Origin: Taenia hydatigena
Taxonomy: Eukaryota > Platyhelminthes > Cestoda > Cyclophyllidea > Taeniidae
Length of the DNA: 64,000 bases
Direction: 5' to 3'
Assembly (NCBI GenBank): GCA_036345935.2
Contig: JADWOT020001145.1
Span: 1-64,000, forward strand
A program made the translations under genes and the position numbers. Shown here piece after piece: positions 8,260 to 21,376 of the stretch. Below the pieces are notes generated by a model. The model had not been told where the DNA came from. It did not search any database and was given only the letters and a program-made list of their open reading frames with translations. Each line of letters begins with the position of its first letter. Position 1 is the stretch's first letter.

Positions 8260-10440
8260 TTAGCGTTTTGCTCATAGAAGGGAGACAAAGTGGAAGATTG
8301 CTAGCAAGAGCCTCAAAGTGTTCCAAGTCGCCATTACTATTTGTAAAATTTGAGGAAACGGTATGACGACCATACCAATGCATTCATGCTGACGAGGCTG
8401 CCAAAGGCTAGTGAATGCTAATGGGTGAAGTCGCTCTACTAAACCACTCGTAGATGCTTGATAATAATTGCGGCAAGAAGTACGATCTAATGGCAGGATT
8501 TAATAAATTTGGTTGTTCTAAGCTTGTTAACCATGATGAACGCATACCATTATGCAGCTGCATGCTTGAAATGCTCCGTTCAACTAGGTGTTTATGTTCT
8601 CCCGTTGGATAGACCTCATCGAAACACGTGGACTAAAGTCAACTCACATTTGTAGTGGTGAAGCGAATTCTCCAGCTGTGTAGGCCGCCTGAAAGGGCAG
8701 CGTCTGGAAAGTCTGCTTCATTGCACCTATTAGACATGAGGCGACCAGTGATCGCAAACCTCTTTACAAGGGTAGTTTTCGTTGACTTATTATGTGAGAA
8801 AATGAACTCTGGTTTTTGCTCTGTGCTCAACATAGTGCAAATAAATTATGACTCTATATGATCATTTTATTAGTTCCGGGGGTGTAAATGCCGAAGATGG
8901 GAAGACTAATCCCGTGTCGTTTGCACTCGAGTCTGCTGCGTGTACAACAGGCACAAGCCAGTGAATGTGACCAACTCACCCCAACAATTTCATCAACTGC
9001 CTCTATTGCCCAAGTATTCACGTGCCAACGTGTATGTGCGCAGTTTGTCCGGCTTCAAGTATTTGTACTTGTAAAATGAGGGTGATTTTTAAAAGGCGCA
9101 ACTCACCATACTTTGCTCAAGCCACGGCAAATTATGATTTGGTTGGCTTTGTTTTATTGTACTCATTCGATCAGTATTTTGACACCACCAGCATGCTGTC
9201 GCACCTTTGTTTTCACCATGTTGTCCATTTATGTAGTGGATGCCTGGTCGATGGAACATCTGAATGTAGATGCCTTGCACAGCATATGCGGAGTGGAATA
9301 GATAGATTAAAATTGTCACAGTTTGCGCATGCCTTGCATTTCGTGAACGTAGGGCCCTCGATTTTTGCTAGAGTACTCTTGAGCCATTCCTAAGCAGTTC
9401 AAGCTGTTGAGCTATTTTGTCAGCCATTTGATTAAGCGAAGTAGCATATACGCATTCGTTTGATTTCTAACATATGATGACAGGCCTTAAGTGGCGAAGA
9501 GTGAAGTGGTTAACGGGTTGCAGTGACAATCGCTCGTGTATCTGTCAGATTGATGCGAAGGAAGGTAGATGCATGAAAGTCGGTCAGGGAAGTGGCACAG
9601 CATGCCGAACGGTGGTAGTAATAGGAGGCAGGGAGGCGCATTCGTAAATCTGATGCTCTAACAGCATTTGCATTTGTGTAAGATGGAGATGACAAAATGA
9701 AATTGCGTGGCAGTGTGCCATAGACTAAAGGAATGAAGGAAGAAAGACAGCGACCAAAGAAGAGATACATCTGCCAGAGGAATGTTTTATTATTTGCCCA
9801 CAGTCTAGTGTTGGATCTTACCTTAGTAGGCATCTCTGATTGAAGCATTCCCACCATAATAGTAGTTTAATGAGCCGAAAGGGGTGGTGCGATGATGTGC
9901 CGACACGGAGTCCATTTAACTGAGCCATACATTCAGAGGAACCGTCAATGCTGCTGGCCTACACTCCTGCAAGGTTATTTTGCTTATTTTGCTCACTTAA
10001 TAAAAGACCAAAAATAAGTGCATTGCTTTCTTGCATAGACCTTTTTATCCATGGATAAGGCTGTGGCCCGAAAAGAGTGAAAACGAGAAGAGAGAACATT
10101 AGGAGATGGCAGTAATATGGAGTTTACCTGTGCTCACTTCCATAGCAACAGCAGGAGACATTTTTTATAAATTTAGAGCAGAGCGAGCACGAATTCTAAT
10201 TTCTTAATTAGGATTTCAAAGCATTGTCTAGTCAGCCATCTGCTGCTAGCCATTGGTTTTAATCAAGTTTTCTCTTTCCAATTTTTAATATACTGAGGTT
10301 TCCACCTAGGTACTCGACGGAGTGGCCCAGGAGCAGATGTCATCATAATGAAGAATGCTAGAACTGCTGAGTGCAGTGACTACTTATAAGAATCCTACTG
10401 AGTTTACAATAGAAGCGCGAGAAGGCGTTGTACTAGAAGC
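8260..10440. other. No gene recognised
   Basis: Several frames of 60-120 codons occur on both strands, the longest at 9022-9393 (+) and 9510-9857 (-). They overlap each other, lack clear splice bounds and show no motif. Confidence 0.35.
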
Positions 10441-10451
10441 ATGCCTCTTAC

Positions 10452-10690
10452 CATTCACATCAACTTCTTCATCGTTAACACGTGTGGAAATGAAGCGGCT
10501 GCACGTGTAGCGATTGGCGTGGAATTCTGTTTCGCTTTGCCTGATGTCCGAAGAGAATTCGCACCGTGACGTAGGGTCAATCGAGACCGCAGCACTTTGC
10601 GTGTCGAAGGCTTTATCGGTCAAGTGAGTGGAGTCGGACAGCCTCTGAAGCCTTGAGTTACGCCTCACCTCACCGAGAACGAGCACTACT
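10452..10690 (-). CDS. Candidate internal exon with strong donor
   Basis: On the minus strand an open frame rich in Ser, Thr, Asp and Glu (SDSTHLTDKAFDTQSAAV near its start, RVNDEEVDVNG at its end) stops exactly at a good donor, GAATG|GTAAGA, at 10452/10451, in phase 1. The acceptor is uncertain: CTTCAG upstream of AGGCTGTCC is one option. The composition suggests a soluble or disordered region. No neighbouring exon could be joined and no family is recognised. Confidence 0.35.
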
Positions 10691-11781
10691 TTTCATGGGA
10701 ATCTGCCTTTTAGCTAAGAATATTTTATATATGGTGACACGAAACTTACTTTCACTCATTTTTCGGACTCTACAGGTGTGGTGGCCCTGTATTTTATGGA
10801 TTTGAGGTCACAGTGGTATAAGGTCAGTCAGCCTTGTGCGATTAGTTGATAAAATCATGCGTGCAGATAGGCAGTCGTGGACAGAGGCACTCTTAACCAC
10901 GGCTGTTTTGTCCTTGCAAAGAATGCACAGCCCTGAGTAAATTTATCTATGGTAATTGTGTTTAAGGAGATTAACTAAAGACTTTATCACCGAAATCTTA
11001 CAGTATTTTGCCGCTAAAACTGAATTAGCTAGTTTCACCCAATGTTTAAATCAAAATTGAAGATTGGAATTTGTTCCTCATAACCCTCATGCTGTGTGTC
11101 GTAAAAGAGTTCAAACTGACGATTGCTCGTTCTAATACAGTTCGCCTGTGTCGAAGTCAATAAAATTTGAGATGCATGTCTACCAATTGATCAAGGTGTT
11201 TCTGCGGCTAAAACCGCTGTTAAGGTGTGCTGCCATGGCAGCTCAACCCGCACTTAGTGAACCGGAGTTTTTCCTAAGCTGTGCATGCCCAACACGATTC
11301 GTCTGAGAAACAAAATTTTGATCAAAGTTGAGATATCTTTGGAAAAATTAATTAGTTTCGTATAATCCGGTTATGCGAGACAATTTTGCTTGCATGTCTA
11401 ACTTACTAATAACGACGGACCAAATGAGGGACCACGCCTGAGAGGCAAGTTTCTCAATCCATCTTACCTATTCACTAGCCTCTCCTTCCCATCTGCACAC
11501 TTAAGAACGCCTGAGTACGGTGTGTGAGTTCCACGCGAGAGCAAAATCAAGAGTGGACCGGCTATTTAGTGCGTATATCAGATAAGTTAACTTATATGTT
11601 AATGTCTTACGATCAACAGTTTTGCTTGTTCGTTTTTTGCTCTAAGATGCTGAGATTATGTTGCTTTTGCCGTTATCAAATAAGTTTGAAGTGATTGGAA
11701 GGACGGTTATATTATGATGCTTTGACATGCATCATTCTCTGTACAATTCGTTTCCATGTTCGATAATCGCTTACCCGATAT

Positions 11782-11991
11782 TTGGGGCTTAAAGCGCAAG
11801 TTATTGGCCCGTATCCACGCATGGGTAACTTTCCAGAGGCACTTGAATGGCATCCACGTGTGACTGCTGCAGTGAGTGGGACGACTTATTTGTCAGGCGC
11901 ACTTAATTTGGGGGCGAAGCGCAATATGCCCAACGACTTCATGCTCTACTTGCCTCTGCAGCTTCTCACCTACGCAGCTTATGCCATATAA
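11782..11991 (+). CDS. Candidate exon or short ORF, unknown
   Basis: A 69-codon frame with balanced composition (GNFPEALEWHPRVTAAVSG, then a hydrophobic MLYLPLQLLTYAAYAI end). The surrounding 2 kb contains nothing that can be joined to it. Chance is a serious alternative. Confidence 0.18.
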   Translation: MGLKAQVIGPYPRMGNFPEALEWHPRVTAAVSGTTYLSGALNLGAKRNMPNDFMLYLPLQLLTYAAYAI

Positions 11992-11999
11992 GATTGTAC

Positions 12000-14590
12000 T
12001 ATTTTAGGATTCTTTTGTGCGTTTCAATGGTCCTCTGTCAGTTAATGGTATTGAGTTTAGTTCCGTTGTCTAAGAACAGTGGTTGGGCTTGTCCCTGCAA
12101 GTTTGCGATGTGACAATGGATTTCAGACTGGTAGCTATCTTAAATCTTAACTATTCTGTCACTATAGTTGTCGTGGAGCCGCATCGTTAGCAGGGGTTTA
12201 ACCCTTTCCTTTTAGGCTCGTATTTCCTCCACTGGTCCTGGAAGCGCGTGATGGCTAGCGCATTGTTCCATCCCATACGGAATTTCGCTAACACCATGGA
12301 AGATGAGGGGGCTGAGAACGCAGAGCTCCTGCCGAGGAGAGCATGGAGGACGGTACTGAACAAGGTTGAGGCGACTATGTAGTGCGCCAGTGGTTTGTTG
12401 GATGGAGGATTTCAGTGATGGGGTCATCTATTTGCCTCGTCGTTGCACCTTAATGGAGTGGGTCGTTGGCATGTTTAATACATGCTTGTGTATTCCATCC
12501 GAGTGTGGTGCCTCTTTTCGTCTCTGGGAAGGAGAGAAGTTGAGGATGCTGCAGCGCAAATGTATGAATTAGTGATGGATGTGTCCTATTGCACAACCAC
12601 AGCTCATTTTTACGATCAAATGGCGGCTGTGGCATGTTCTACCTCAGCAGGTGTGAAAATGTTTTAATTTTGTTGAATTGCAGTTTATTAACGGAAGTGA
12701 AGTGCACTTCAAAGCACCGTCTTTACTTGGCACTCCAATCCTACTGCTAAATGTGGTGTGGATTTTCAAAGGGTGGGATGCTACAACTTAGCCTTGAAAC
12801 TAGCATTTAAAGGTGGTGAACGCGTATCGTACAGGTTGTCAGGTGGATGGGTTTGAGAAGGAAGGGCCGTGTTTAGGGAGAAGAAAACAAGATACTCCCA
12901 AATGCCTTGTGCAGGGGCATGTACGTCAGGAAGGCGGGAAGCGAGAAGGCTGAATACAGCTTGAGTAAAATGACATTTCACTTCGCAGGGCGATCTAAAC
13001 TGTCGTGTTGCCAATTCAGCACGCGGTGCCATAAAATGGGTATGACGGCTAGTACCGCGATCGGGCAGCTACGTGGAGTTTAATGATATGATGCACGGAA
13101 TAGCCAGATGAGATGGGGGTCGTGATTGATGGCTATACCGTGGAATGGCTTCAAATAACATCTGTAAGTGCGCTCAACGTCCTTCGCGTCCTATCTTTGC
13201 CTTATTGACAGGGAAGTAAAACCCCTTCTAAGTGTTGACATTTGTCTTTAAACACAGAAGATTAAAGAATCGTTGGCTAAGAAATATTCTAAAAAGCTTT
13301 TCCATGAGGCTGGACTCGCATCAAGTGAAGTAAGCACTGGCTATAAGATTATTAGCTACCTTATGTATTCCAGGAACTTATGCTGTTATGGTAAACAGAA
13401 AGTTTTGATAAAGATTTGCTTTCACATTCATATAATGGTTAAGTATTGGACAAATTATTTCAAAGATAAATACATGGCGTTGCATCGTTTTATGAGCTAA
13501 AGGCATGTGAAGGGAGTGTATGTGATATTATTTCTTGTAAAGCTTAATGCAAAATAATTTGCTTAAATTAGACAAAACTCAGTTCATGTTGTTTCTTTTT
13601 TAGTTTATTATAAGTAACGTTGTCCCTTGATGTGAAAATGGCCACGACCTTGAGGATGCCATAATGTTACGCTGATAGGACGCAATTGCAAAGCAAGCGT
13701 AGGCAATAAAAAGAAAACTATGTAACTATGATGCGAGAGTCGAATCGATTTAAAAGTAGGAATGCTTAAGCACAATACAGGAACTTGTTTTAAAGAATAG
13801 TCGCAATGCAGGTGAGTAATATGCAGCGTGAATAGTAATGGTGAGGTGTGGTGGAGAAAGCGAAGTGCAGAAAATAAGCATGGCGCTTTGGAAAATGCAG
13901 TAAAGGCATGAAGGAATAGCGGATATATATGCTTAGAGTTAACGAAAGTGCCTGCCTTAGACTAGTAAACAGAAGGAATGGAGTGACTACCAAATGTGAA
14001 ATAAACAAGCACATTTACAGGAAAATGCGATTAACTTAGAGAGTACCTTACAATGGAATGGGGACGATGAAGCGATTATTGAAAGGAGGAAAAAGAGAAT
14101 TTTATCTGAATGACTTGATTTTTACTCCTCTTGTTATGTGATGACAGGGATTCTCCAATCTGTAGCATATTCACTTCTCTTACGCAACTAAAATTTGTCA
14201 CAAGTGATATAGATTGGAGTGGAAATCCATCATAGTCGGATCCACTATTCGCCGCTACCAATGTAGCGTCTCAAGACTCCCTCGAAAAAATGGAAGGCAA
14301 AATTTTAGGGCAAATTATATGTGTTTGATAGAATGAGGGGATGAAGCTGCTTGACATGGTCTGGAAACCATTTCACTTTGCTGAGCAATATCGCCACCCG
14401 AAAAACCGTAAGCGAAACCTGCGGCCGAACAAAAATGGACCACTATGCCTGCAGTAGAGCAGGGGCTCTTTATCTAAATTTGAAGATGAATTGATGGCTG
14501 AGATGAATAAATAAGAAATAATTTCGTTACATCCCAATCGAAGAAAAAAAATAAAAAAAAACAAATAAAAATTGCTCCTAAATATAGACA
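12000..14590. other. No gene recognised
   Basis: Overlapping frames near 12.2-12.7 kb on both strands and a 75-codon frame at 13273-13500 have no motif or splice support. The DNA from 13.5 kb on is AT-rich. Confidence 0.35.
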
Positions 14591-14594
14591 CATG

Positions 14595-14779
14595 TGTAAT
14601 AATTTGTTCGCTTGGGCTATTGGCTTCGGTCAAGGTCGCAGAGGTCGCCACATTGCCCTAGCTCTGCAGGCCTTTCTCCGGGCCATGCCAGCAGCTTATT
14701 TCCCTCTGTCTGTTGAACATGTGGATTCTACCCTAGTTTTCTTCCTTTTTTTGTCTCAGAGAGCCTCGGGACGCTAGAT
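14595..14779 (+). repeat. Left LTR of the TRIM-like element
   Basis: It aligns to 15330-15516. Shared blocks are TTTGTTYGCTT, CAGAGGTSGCCACATTGC, CATGCCAGCAGCTTATTT and CCTCTGTCTG. It ends near GCTAGAT, immediately before the putative primer-binding site. Confidence 0.68.
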
Positions 14780-15329
14780 TGGTGGCAGCCGAAAGCGGAC
14801 CCTATTCGATGGGGTTCTTATCCCGATCTCCACCACCTGTGACATTTCAGCGGTGCGGAAGAAGTGCATGTGCTACGGATTAAGCATCTCTGACCTCCCA
14901 TGGCAGATGAGCTAGGAAGGGCGTTTGCTTTCGGCATCTCCATCTCCGTGTTTGACAACAAAAACCATTAACAACTGAAGTGACAATGGTCATGGACGAC
15001 CTGGAAGGTTATCTTTCAGGAGATTACCCTTGATATGCTTGCTTAAGGAGGTCGATGTGCTAGCATCTTCCTACAGGCATACACTTGGTAAGCAGAACCT
15101 CTCATTCTGAGTTTTGTTCTCAAGTCGGACAAAAATTCAAGTCCAATCGAACTGTCGAGAGTGATTACTGCCGTTGGTGTCAAGCATCGCCTCAATCGCG
15201 TCAAATATCGGCAACTGGCTTGGTTTGCTCGTGTTTGCTTCTTGCAGCACTGGCTACGTTGCGACGGCTGGCGCGGGAGGTCTGCCAAGGGGCGCGTCAG
15301 AGACGACACTTGAAAGAGGAGAGAGGCAA

Positions 15330-15516
15330 TGTAATACTTTGTTTGCTTAGACTACCGGTTTCGGTTTAGGCCACAGAGGTGGCCACATTGCTTTAGCTGT
15401 GTAGGCTGACCTTGCGACCATGCCAGCAGCTTATTTTCCTCTGTCTGCTAAACATATATATACACTACCCTAGTATTCTGCCTTTTTTGCCTCGAGCGAG
15501 CCTCGAGTGCTATAAA
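15330..15516 (+). repeat. Right LTR of the TRIM-like element
   Basis: It begins TGTAATACTTTG straight after a purine-rich tract and ends near GCTATAAAT. It carries a TATATATA stretch at about 15456 that the left copy lacks. Confidence 0.68.
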
Positions 15517-15519
15517 TGC

Positions 15520-17345
15520 CTATAATAGCGATAGACTTCTGTTTAAAAATGTTCACGAAATAATTATTTTGCCATGAAAAAAACCACGCATCTTTTGAAA
15601 AGTAAAAACAAATTAACATGATACTTACAATTTCTAAGACAAAAGTCCATTGCTGATCGCATATTTTGTTAAGTGAAACGAGGTTTCCAATTAAGCAATT
15701 CGCTTAGCGTTTCTAAGGTCACCAGTGGTGACCGCTTTAATCCCATTGGTATTTTGGAGCCATTGTTGAGCTGAAATGCCATGATTTTGTCCAAAGTAGA
15801 CTATATTCCTATAGAATCTTCATAATTACTCTGGATTATCTCGTAAAAGAAAATTTTAATAATGTGAATTCTACAAAAATGCATCTTATCCTGTAGGAGC
15901 ATAAGTTGCTGAGCAGGAGCACTCTAACGATTACTTCGGAAACCTAATGCTGTCTTCATCATTTTTGCCTCCTATCATGTTTCTCACGAGAAGAGCTAAC
16001 AATAGCTATTTGCCTGACAATCCAACTTCATCCCTTGCTCTGAAATTGCTTTATACGAACCGCTACAATACCCACACCTGTAAATTGTGTTTAAAATACT
16101 AGCTCGGATTCGTACATCTTCCTGCCTTTCTGGCTTCATTAATCAACTGCGTCGACTGCTAGCACTCCTCTCCAGTCCTCACTCACACACTACACACTCA
16201 CTCAGTGCAAGTTTATTTCTCCGCATGGCCTGTGTCGACACTTTCGATGCAGAATCCCACCACACTACGCAAACGGTGGTAAAGCGATGGACCTTTTCAA
16301 TTCTACTCCATCATGCGTCCATCAGTAGTAGATGAGACATCGATCCTATCTCGAAAAGGCACAAAGGTTTGGTTCAAGCAAGGTATTTTGAATTTGCCGA
16401 TAAATGGACTGGTAACGCAAGAGTACTTCTACTGCAACATGCCTTGCCACATTACTTAAATCGCCTCATTTCAAAAGCCTTAATCGTTTAGGTGCCAAAG
16501 CGATCCTCATTAGCTGCAGTCTTCTTGAATTGCCCCTTACGATTTACCATGCGATGGGAATGAAGCACAACGTAGCAAAGTTGTGCGTGGTAAATGTCAA
16601 GCATGCGAATTTTTAAGCTCAAATTTTACGCGTCTCTAGGGTGATCAGCCCTTCACCCCCATTGCTTAGTTTAAAGTCGTTTTCTCTTAATACGCCAATT
16701 GTGCAAATCTTGGCTGCATTCTGGAAGTCCATGTGTGGCTACACTTTTTTTAAAATTTTTGAATAGGCTCCTTATCTTCTCTAAGACTCCGATAAGGATT
16801 TGTCATTTTCCTTAGCAAACGTTTTCTCCTTGGATTAACAGGGTATATGCGGCCTATCATATGAGTCTTCTTTACCCACAATTAAGTTTGCACATTGCAT
16901 TGTCAGACTTCTTTAAAATCTCTAAGTGAACATCTGCACTATTGGTTATACGGAATTATACATTTCGGTTTTTTTCCATAACTCCATCCTCTATGCGACG
17001 TGGCACGAGGAACGAATGAAACGATTTGAAGCTACGAAAGTTTTGTTTGTCAATAGATCTTCTGCAAATAAGAAGCAATTGTACTCGCAGCTTATTTGTT
17101 TGAGGTATATTGTGGTACTAAAGATGTTGTGGATCATATTATCAGTCGAATCTGACATTTAAAGAAATGCCGCAGATAGAGTAATTATAAGTGTACGATT
17201 CATTTAGGGGAATCATTTGCGCTTCCGTGTGTTAGTGCAACTAGCCATCTCATGATCTCCCGCGCCCCATCAGATATCAATTATTGCAGCCAATTTCAAC
17301 GCCCACATATCGAAGTTCATTCGAAGGGCATCTTTCGTTACATTA
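15520..17345. other. No gene recognised
   Basis: AT-rich sequence with only short frames. The frame at 16087-16335 covers a CTCACACAC-rich patch and is not convincing. Confidence 0.4.
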
Positions 17346-17349
17346 GACG

Positions 17350-18055
17350 CGAAGTTTTGATTGTATTTCGATTTGTTCCATTTCATGTCACTTCATCGTT
17401 TGCATATTCGGGTGTAAACAACAATTATCTAATTACCACAGGCATCCACACGTCTCCAACGAGGCTACTGTGGCTCACCTACAAGTGAGTTAATTTTATT
17501 TCACACAATCTTTGTTATTATGTGCTTTAGGTCTGATTCCCGCACCCTACCCGGAGTATCGACCCTAGAATGTGGAGATAAACTCCCATAAACGCTAGAA
17601 TTCGATGTGCTGTATAATTTATAGACCATGCGCTATGTGGCTTGGATGGGCCATGGTTGAGTGAGGGATTCGTGGAAGAGAAGGGATATGCAATCTCAGC
17701 TGTCAGGTTTAAAGGCTGGAATTTCTATTTTAACCCGTCTTTAGGCCTTTGGATTGAGTGCAATAATCACGTAGGAAAAAAATGGTAATCAAGGCTGTGT
17801 TCTTCCTGACCGCCCTTTATCCTCAGTTGCTGATGTCACTCATTTTACCACCAAATTCGTGATCACTGACCGCCTATTAGTTAAAATGTGTATTCAGGCA
17901 GGCAATGTAGCAGTGTTGTGGCTTTCTGAAACTGTTTAGAATACGAATGCTTTAGGGCCCCAAATGTACGACTTAGGCTTTATTTTAACTAGAAGTTCCA
18001 AATGTCAGCTTCCTTATGCACCTAATTTTGCAGAGAAACAAATGAAGATATGGGC
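17350..18055 (+). repeat. 1.3-kb repeat body, copy B (internally deleted)
   Basis: It aligns with copies A and C from about base 20 of the body to the CAGCTTCCTTATGCACCTAATTTTGCAGA block. About 350 bases present in A (roughly 6190-6545) and C are missing: the text jumps from TTTCTGAAACTGTTTA to GAATGCTTTAGGGCCCCAAATGTAC. It ends near 18050 without the distal part and without any tRNA element, so it is a truncated, internally deleted relative. Confidence 0.65.
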
Positions 18056-18059
18056 ACTG

Positions 18060-20575
18060 GTTTCATGTAATGCTATCATCTTACAAGGCACAAAGTCGCG
18101 CATACCTTATTCAAACTAAAGCGCATTACACCATGTAGTGCATCGGCAAATGAGCTGCATTCGAAATGCGCTAAAATATGAAGGTACAATTGATGCACGG
18201 ATCATGATAACACTAAGCCACAACGGTCCTTCCATATAATCTTTTTCAGTTAGCCAATGCCATTCATTAATTCACTAATTTTATCCACAATCGCGTGCTT
18301 TGTACGTAGCAATCTTCCGACTGATAACATAGCAAAGCCGCTAATAAATGTTGAACTCACATTAGCCGAAATCTACTTATATTTTTCCAACTAATACAAA
18401 GCGGACAGCTACTTACGCTTTCTTGAGCGATTGCATTGAAGTAAAAATATAGTGGAACGCTGTTGATTGGTTGGCGCATGCAAGCGCCTAGACGAGTGCA
18501 CTTGGCATAGCGGAGTTAAGATGGCAAAAAGAGGGAACAGAATTCGAGTTGAGAGAAAGGTTGCGAATGAGAGAACGTGGAAACAACTGAGTAGGATTCT
18601 AGTGATCAAATGGGCATGCACGAGGGTGCAGAGATAAGGAAAGATGGGTGGGTGGGAAAGATGGGTGGAATGAAAAAAGAGAAAGGGTAAGGATCATCAA
18701 AGCAGAAATAGAAGGAAAATGGAAATGAATTAATTTAAAGCAGGCATGAAAGAGCAAAACATGCAAGGTATCTCGATGTTGTATGAGGTTATGCTGCGCT
18801 GGTCCGGGTTAGTACATGCACCAGTGACGGTTGTGGAAAGCTCAAGGTCGCTGGCTCGCTTTATTGCACTTCATTCGTATACGGCTCGATCCAATGCATC
18901 CGCCCTCCTCTACTGCATTGCAAAACCAGCGTCTTGAACATCCTTTTCCTCATATTTTGCAAAATCGCATAAATTGATCGAGAAAATTCCACTCTCTTTC
19001 TTAGTCGTGCGATTCCCTTAAAGTGAAACAAATTTAGTCATATCAAACTCAAAGAAAAGTGATCAGCACTTTCGTAGGGGTAGCAGATTATTTAAAATAA
19101 CTCATTGTAACTTATAGCACACATCAATTTCATTCAAAATCTCGTCAAGTTATTTTTTGGTAATGGACCAAGAGTTGATAAATTTTAACTCCTAACGCTT
19201 CATTTCCTTCACTTAATTCACCTTAGTCCTATTTTCCCACTACTTCATTCGAACTCTCCTCCCCTATCCTTACCCCTTCATTCTCTTCAATTTAGCTTTC
19301 CTCCCCATCCACATGCCTCTATCCATTCTGATCCTTCCATACCTTCATCCATCCTTAACTCAACCCTCCTGCATATACGCGCCTACACAACCAGACATAC
19401 GATTCCTAATCAGTCTTTTTCGCTTCAGCCCGTTTGCACTCTTTTCCTTAATTTTTATTGTGTCCCTTCTCTCCTCCTCTTGATTCCTTGATCACACCTT
19501 GTCCATGCACTCAGAGGTGCCATCCTAACAACAGTTTCCCACTGAGCATCAATACTAGTGCAACCGTGAAGGCGCAGGTGGTAGCAACGGCACCTACACG
19601 ACCATCAAATGCAGTGACGCTGACAGCATTACTACCCTCAGAGGTAGCATCGCTTAGTCCATTGCACCTGTATGCATCCTCGTCTACACAAATTGCGCTG
19701 CAAAAGGGATGTGTTGCGAATCGATCTGCATGTGAATAATGGCAAGAAGGGGTAGGGAAGTAGGCAAAAAACGAAGAGGAGCGTGCGAGTGGGTGAGGTA
19801 AATCGAGATGTAGAAGAGTGAAATGCAATAAAGAGAAACTTCTAGTACGAGCGTTTCGTTACCATCACTGACGCGTATACTAACTCGTACTAACGTAGCA
19901 CAAACTCAAGTAGACAATGAGATCCCGAGATATCCACATCGTGCGATCGCTGGTGTTCAGCCTACCTTCACTTTTTACTCTTACTCTATTGCTCATTTAC
20001 CACTACTGCTTGATTTAAAATAGGTCACTGAGATACCGTCGATGGTGAATGGTTATGGTGACAGGCATCTGCCCATGGAAGCTAGGTGGCCACTTTATTT
20101 CCACTCAAGTATTGCAACGTGGGCAATCCTTTGTGTAGTACATAACAGAAGTGGCGTTGCGGCTCACGGGACTTCAAGCGTCAATTCGCTGAAATTCAAA
20201 TGTCTCGATTTGTGCCGCGCACAGGCTGATCAAAAGTCGCCTATGCTGGAGAATAGAAATGGATAAGGCGAGCACACTGAGGACGAGAAAACAAAACAAG
20301 AAGGATAAAGAGCACTTCCTCTATCTGTACTTGTTGGTTAACCGAATAATCCAAAGCTAAGCAGGGGTGCACGTAAGTAAACAAGCGCTTATACGGCTTT
20401 GCAAAGCATCATTTTGCAATAGTGGAAAAGGATACAATGCGTTGAGGCAAAAAGAGGGACAAGACATGATTTCAATGATATTCGCCTCTGGGTAAGTAAC
20501 TGGCACTTAAACGAAAGAATACAAAGCCAACAAAATTTACAAAGATAGAATGTTTAAGTTGCAAATTTAAGCCTG
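18060..20575. other. No gene recognised; C/T-rich patch at 19.2-19.5 kb
   Basis: A GGGTGG/GATGGGTGG patch lies at 18640-18670 and a long pyrimidine-rich stretch at 19190-19480. The two overlapping frames at 19458-19828 contain no motif. The composition resembles the tails of the tRNA elements, but I could not align a tRNA here. Confidence 0.35.
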
Positions 20576-20580
20576 TCCGA

Positions 20581-21158
20581 GATACTCCATTAATCATATA
20601 ATTACCACTATGGGAAGGCTGCATCAAGAGAAGGTATTGAAATATGAAGACTTATTACGTCCCAAACTAAAGAGAGGAAAGAGGCCACCCTAGACCATTG
20701 TTTCTATGTCTCTGAACTTTTGCTGCTTGGACAGAATAGCAGAGCTAATCGAAATCAGTAGGGAAGATGCCAATAAATTACCTTAGTTTATAATCAGCTT
20801 GGCGATTCGCGACATGTCAGGCCATACGATTTTTCTGTCCTTAAGGAAAGTATTTAAATTTGCAAGTGTTCGATGAAGAACTAAGTTGGAATGGCGACCT
20901 TTAAATTTAAACTTTTCCTGCAACCTAGGCAAAAGGCGGTTAGTACAGTCTTTCAGAATCGAGTGAGGATGGTCTTTGATGCTGTGCCAAGGTCGCGCCA
21001 AGATTAGCAGGCAATATAAACACCAACAGCAGCAAATATTAACGCATTGTGGGAAAAAGTTGCACTGCTGAGATCCTTCAAGATGGCGGAATCAGTACCA
21101 ATAAGAAGGACTAAAATTCCTCTGATGGGTAGGAATTTGTCAACCAAGCTAAGGATTA
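20581..21158 (+). repeat. 0.57-kb dispersed repeat, copy 1
   Basis: It matches 49947-50495 in the same orientation almost end to end. Both begin GATRCTCCATTAATCATATAAT and end GATGGGTAGGAATT plus about 20 bases. Long shared words include CAGAATCGAGTGAGGATGG and GATGAAGAACTAAGT. On the minus strand copy 1 carries a 72-codon frame (20783-21001) that is disrupted in copy 2. No terminal repeats were seen. Confidence 0.72.
20783..21001 (-). pseudogene. Coding-like frame inside the 0.57-kb repeat
   Basis: The minus-strand frame contains KGRHSNLVLHRTLANLNTFL and WPDMSRIAKLI. The same peptide is readable in the second copy near 50150-50340, but there it is broken by stop codons and a frame change. 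The peptide has normal composition, which suggests that the repeat carries a piece of a former gene, either a host gene fragment or part of an element ORF. I do not recognise the family. Confidence 0.3.
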
Positions 21159-21376
21159 GCCTGGTGGATGCACGAAAACAAGATGATCAACATGCAGTCT
21201 ATTAACAGCGACTGAGACTCCTCATCAGATAAAGAACTGAAACGGTCGAGGTCAGTTGTTTGCACCATGATCATGGACAAAAGAAGACATAATAAAATGG
21301 GAGGGGAGATTAGAACCAGTGAAGCACATTGAATAGGGCGCCGCCAAGGCAAAATTACCACCTCTATAAATAATAC

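Larger units (their letters stand above)
14595..15516 (+). mobile_element. Miniature LTR retrotransposon (TRIM-like)
   Basis: Two direct repeats of about 185 bases (14595-14779 and 15330-15516) flank a 550-base interior. Both start with TGTAAT. Directly after the left repeat comes TGGTGGCAGCC, which looks like a primer-binding site with the usual leading TGG. Directly before the right repeat is a purine tract, GAAAGAGGAGAGAGGC, as expected for second-strand priming. The interior is far too short for gag-pol and codes for nothing recognisable, which fits a non-autonomous TRIM or a deleted element. The LTRs differ at many sites by eye, so the insertion is old. No target-site duplication could be identified. 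Confidence 0.68.

Noticed and set aside
14373..14651. 92-codon minus frame
   Set aside because: It overlaps the left LTR and an A-rich tract and has no coding character.
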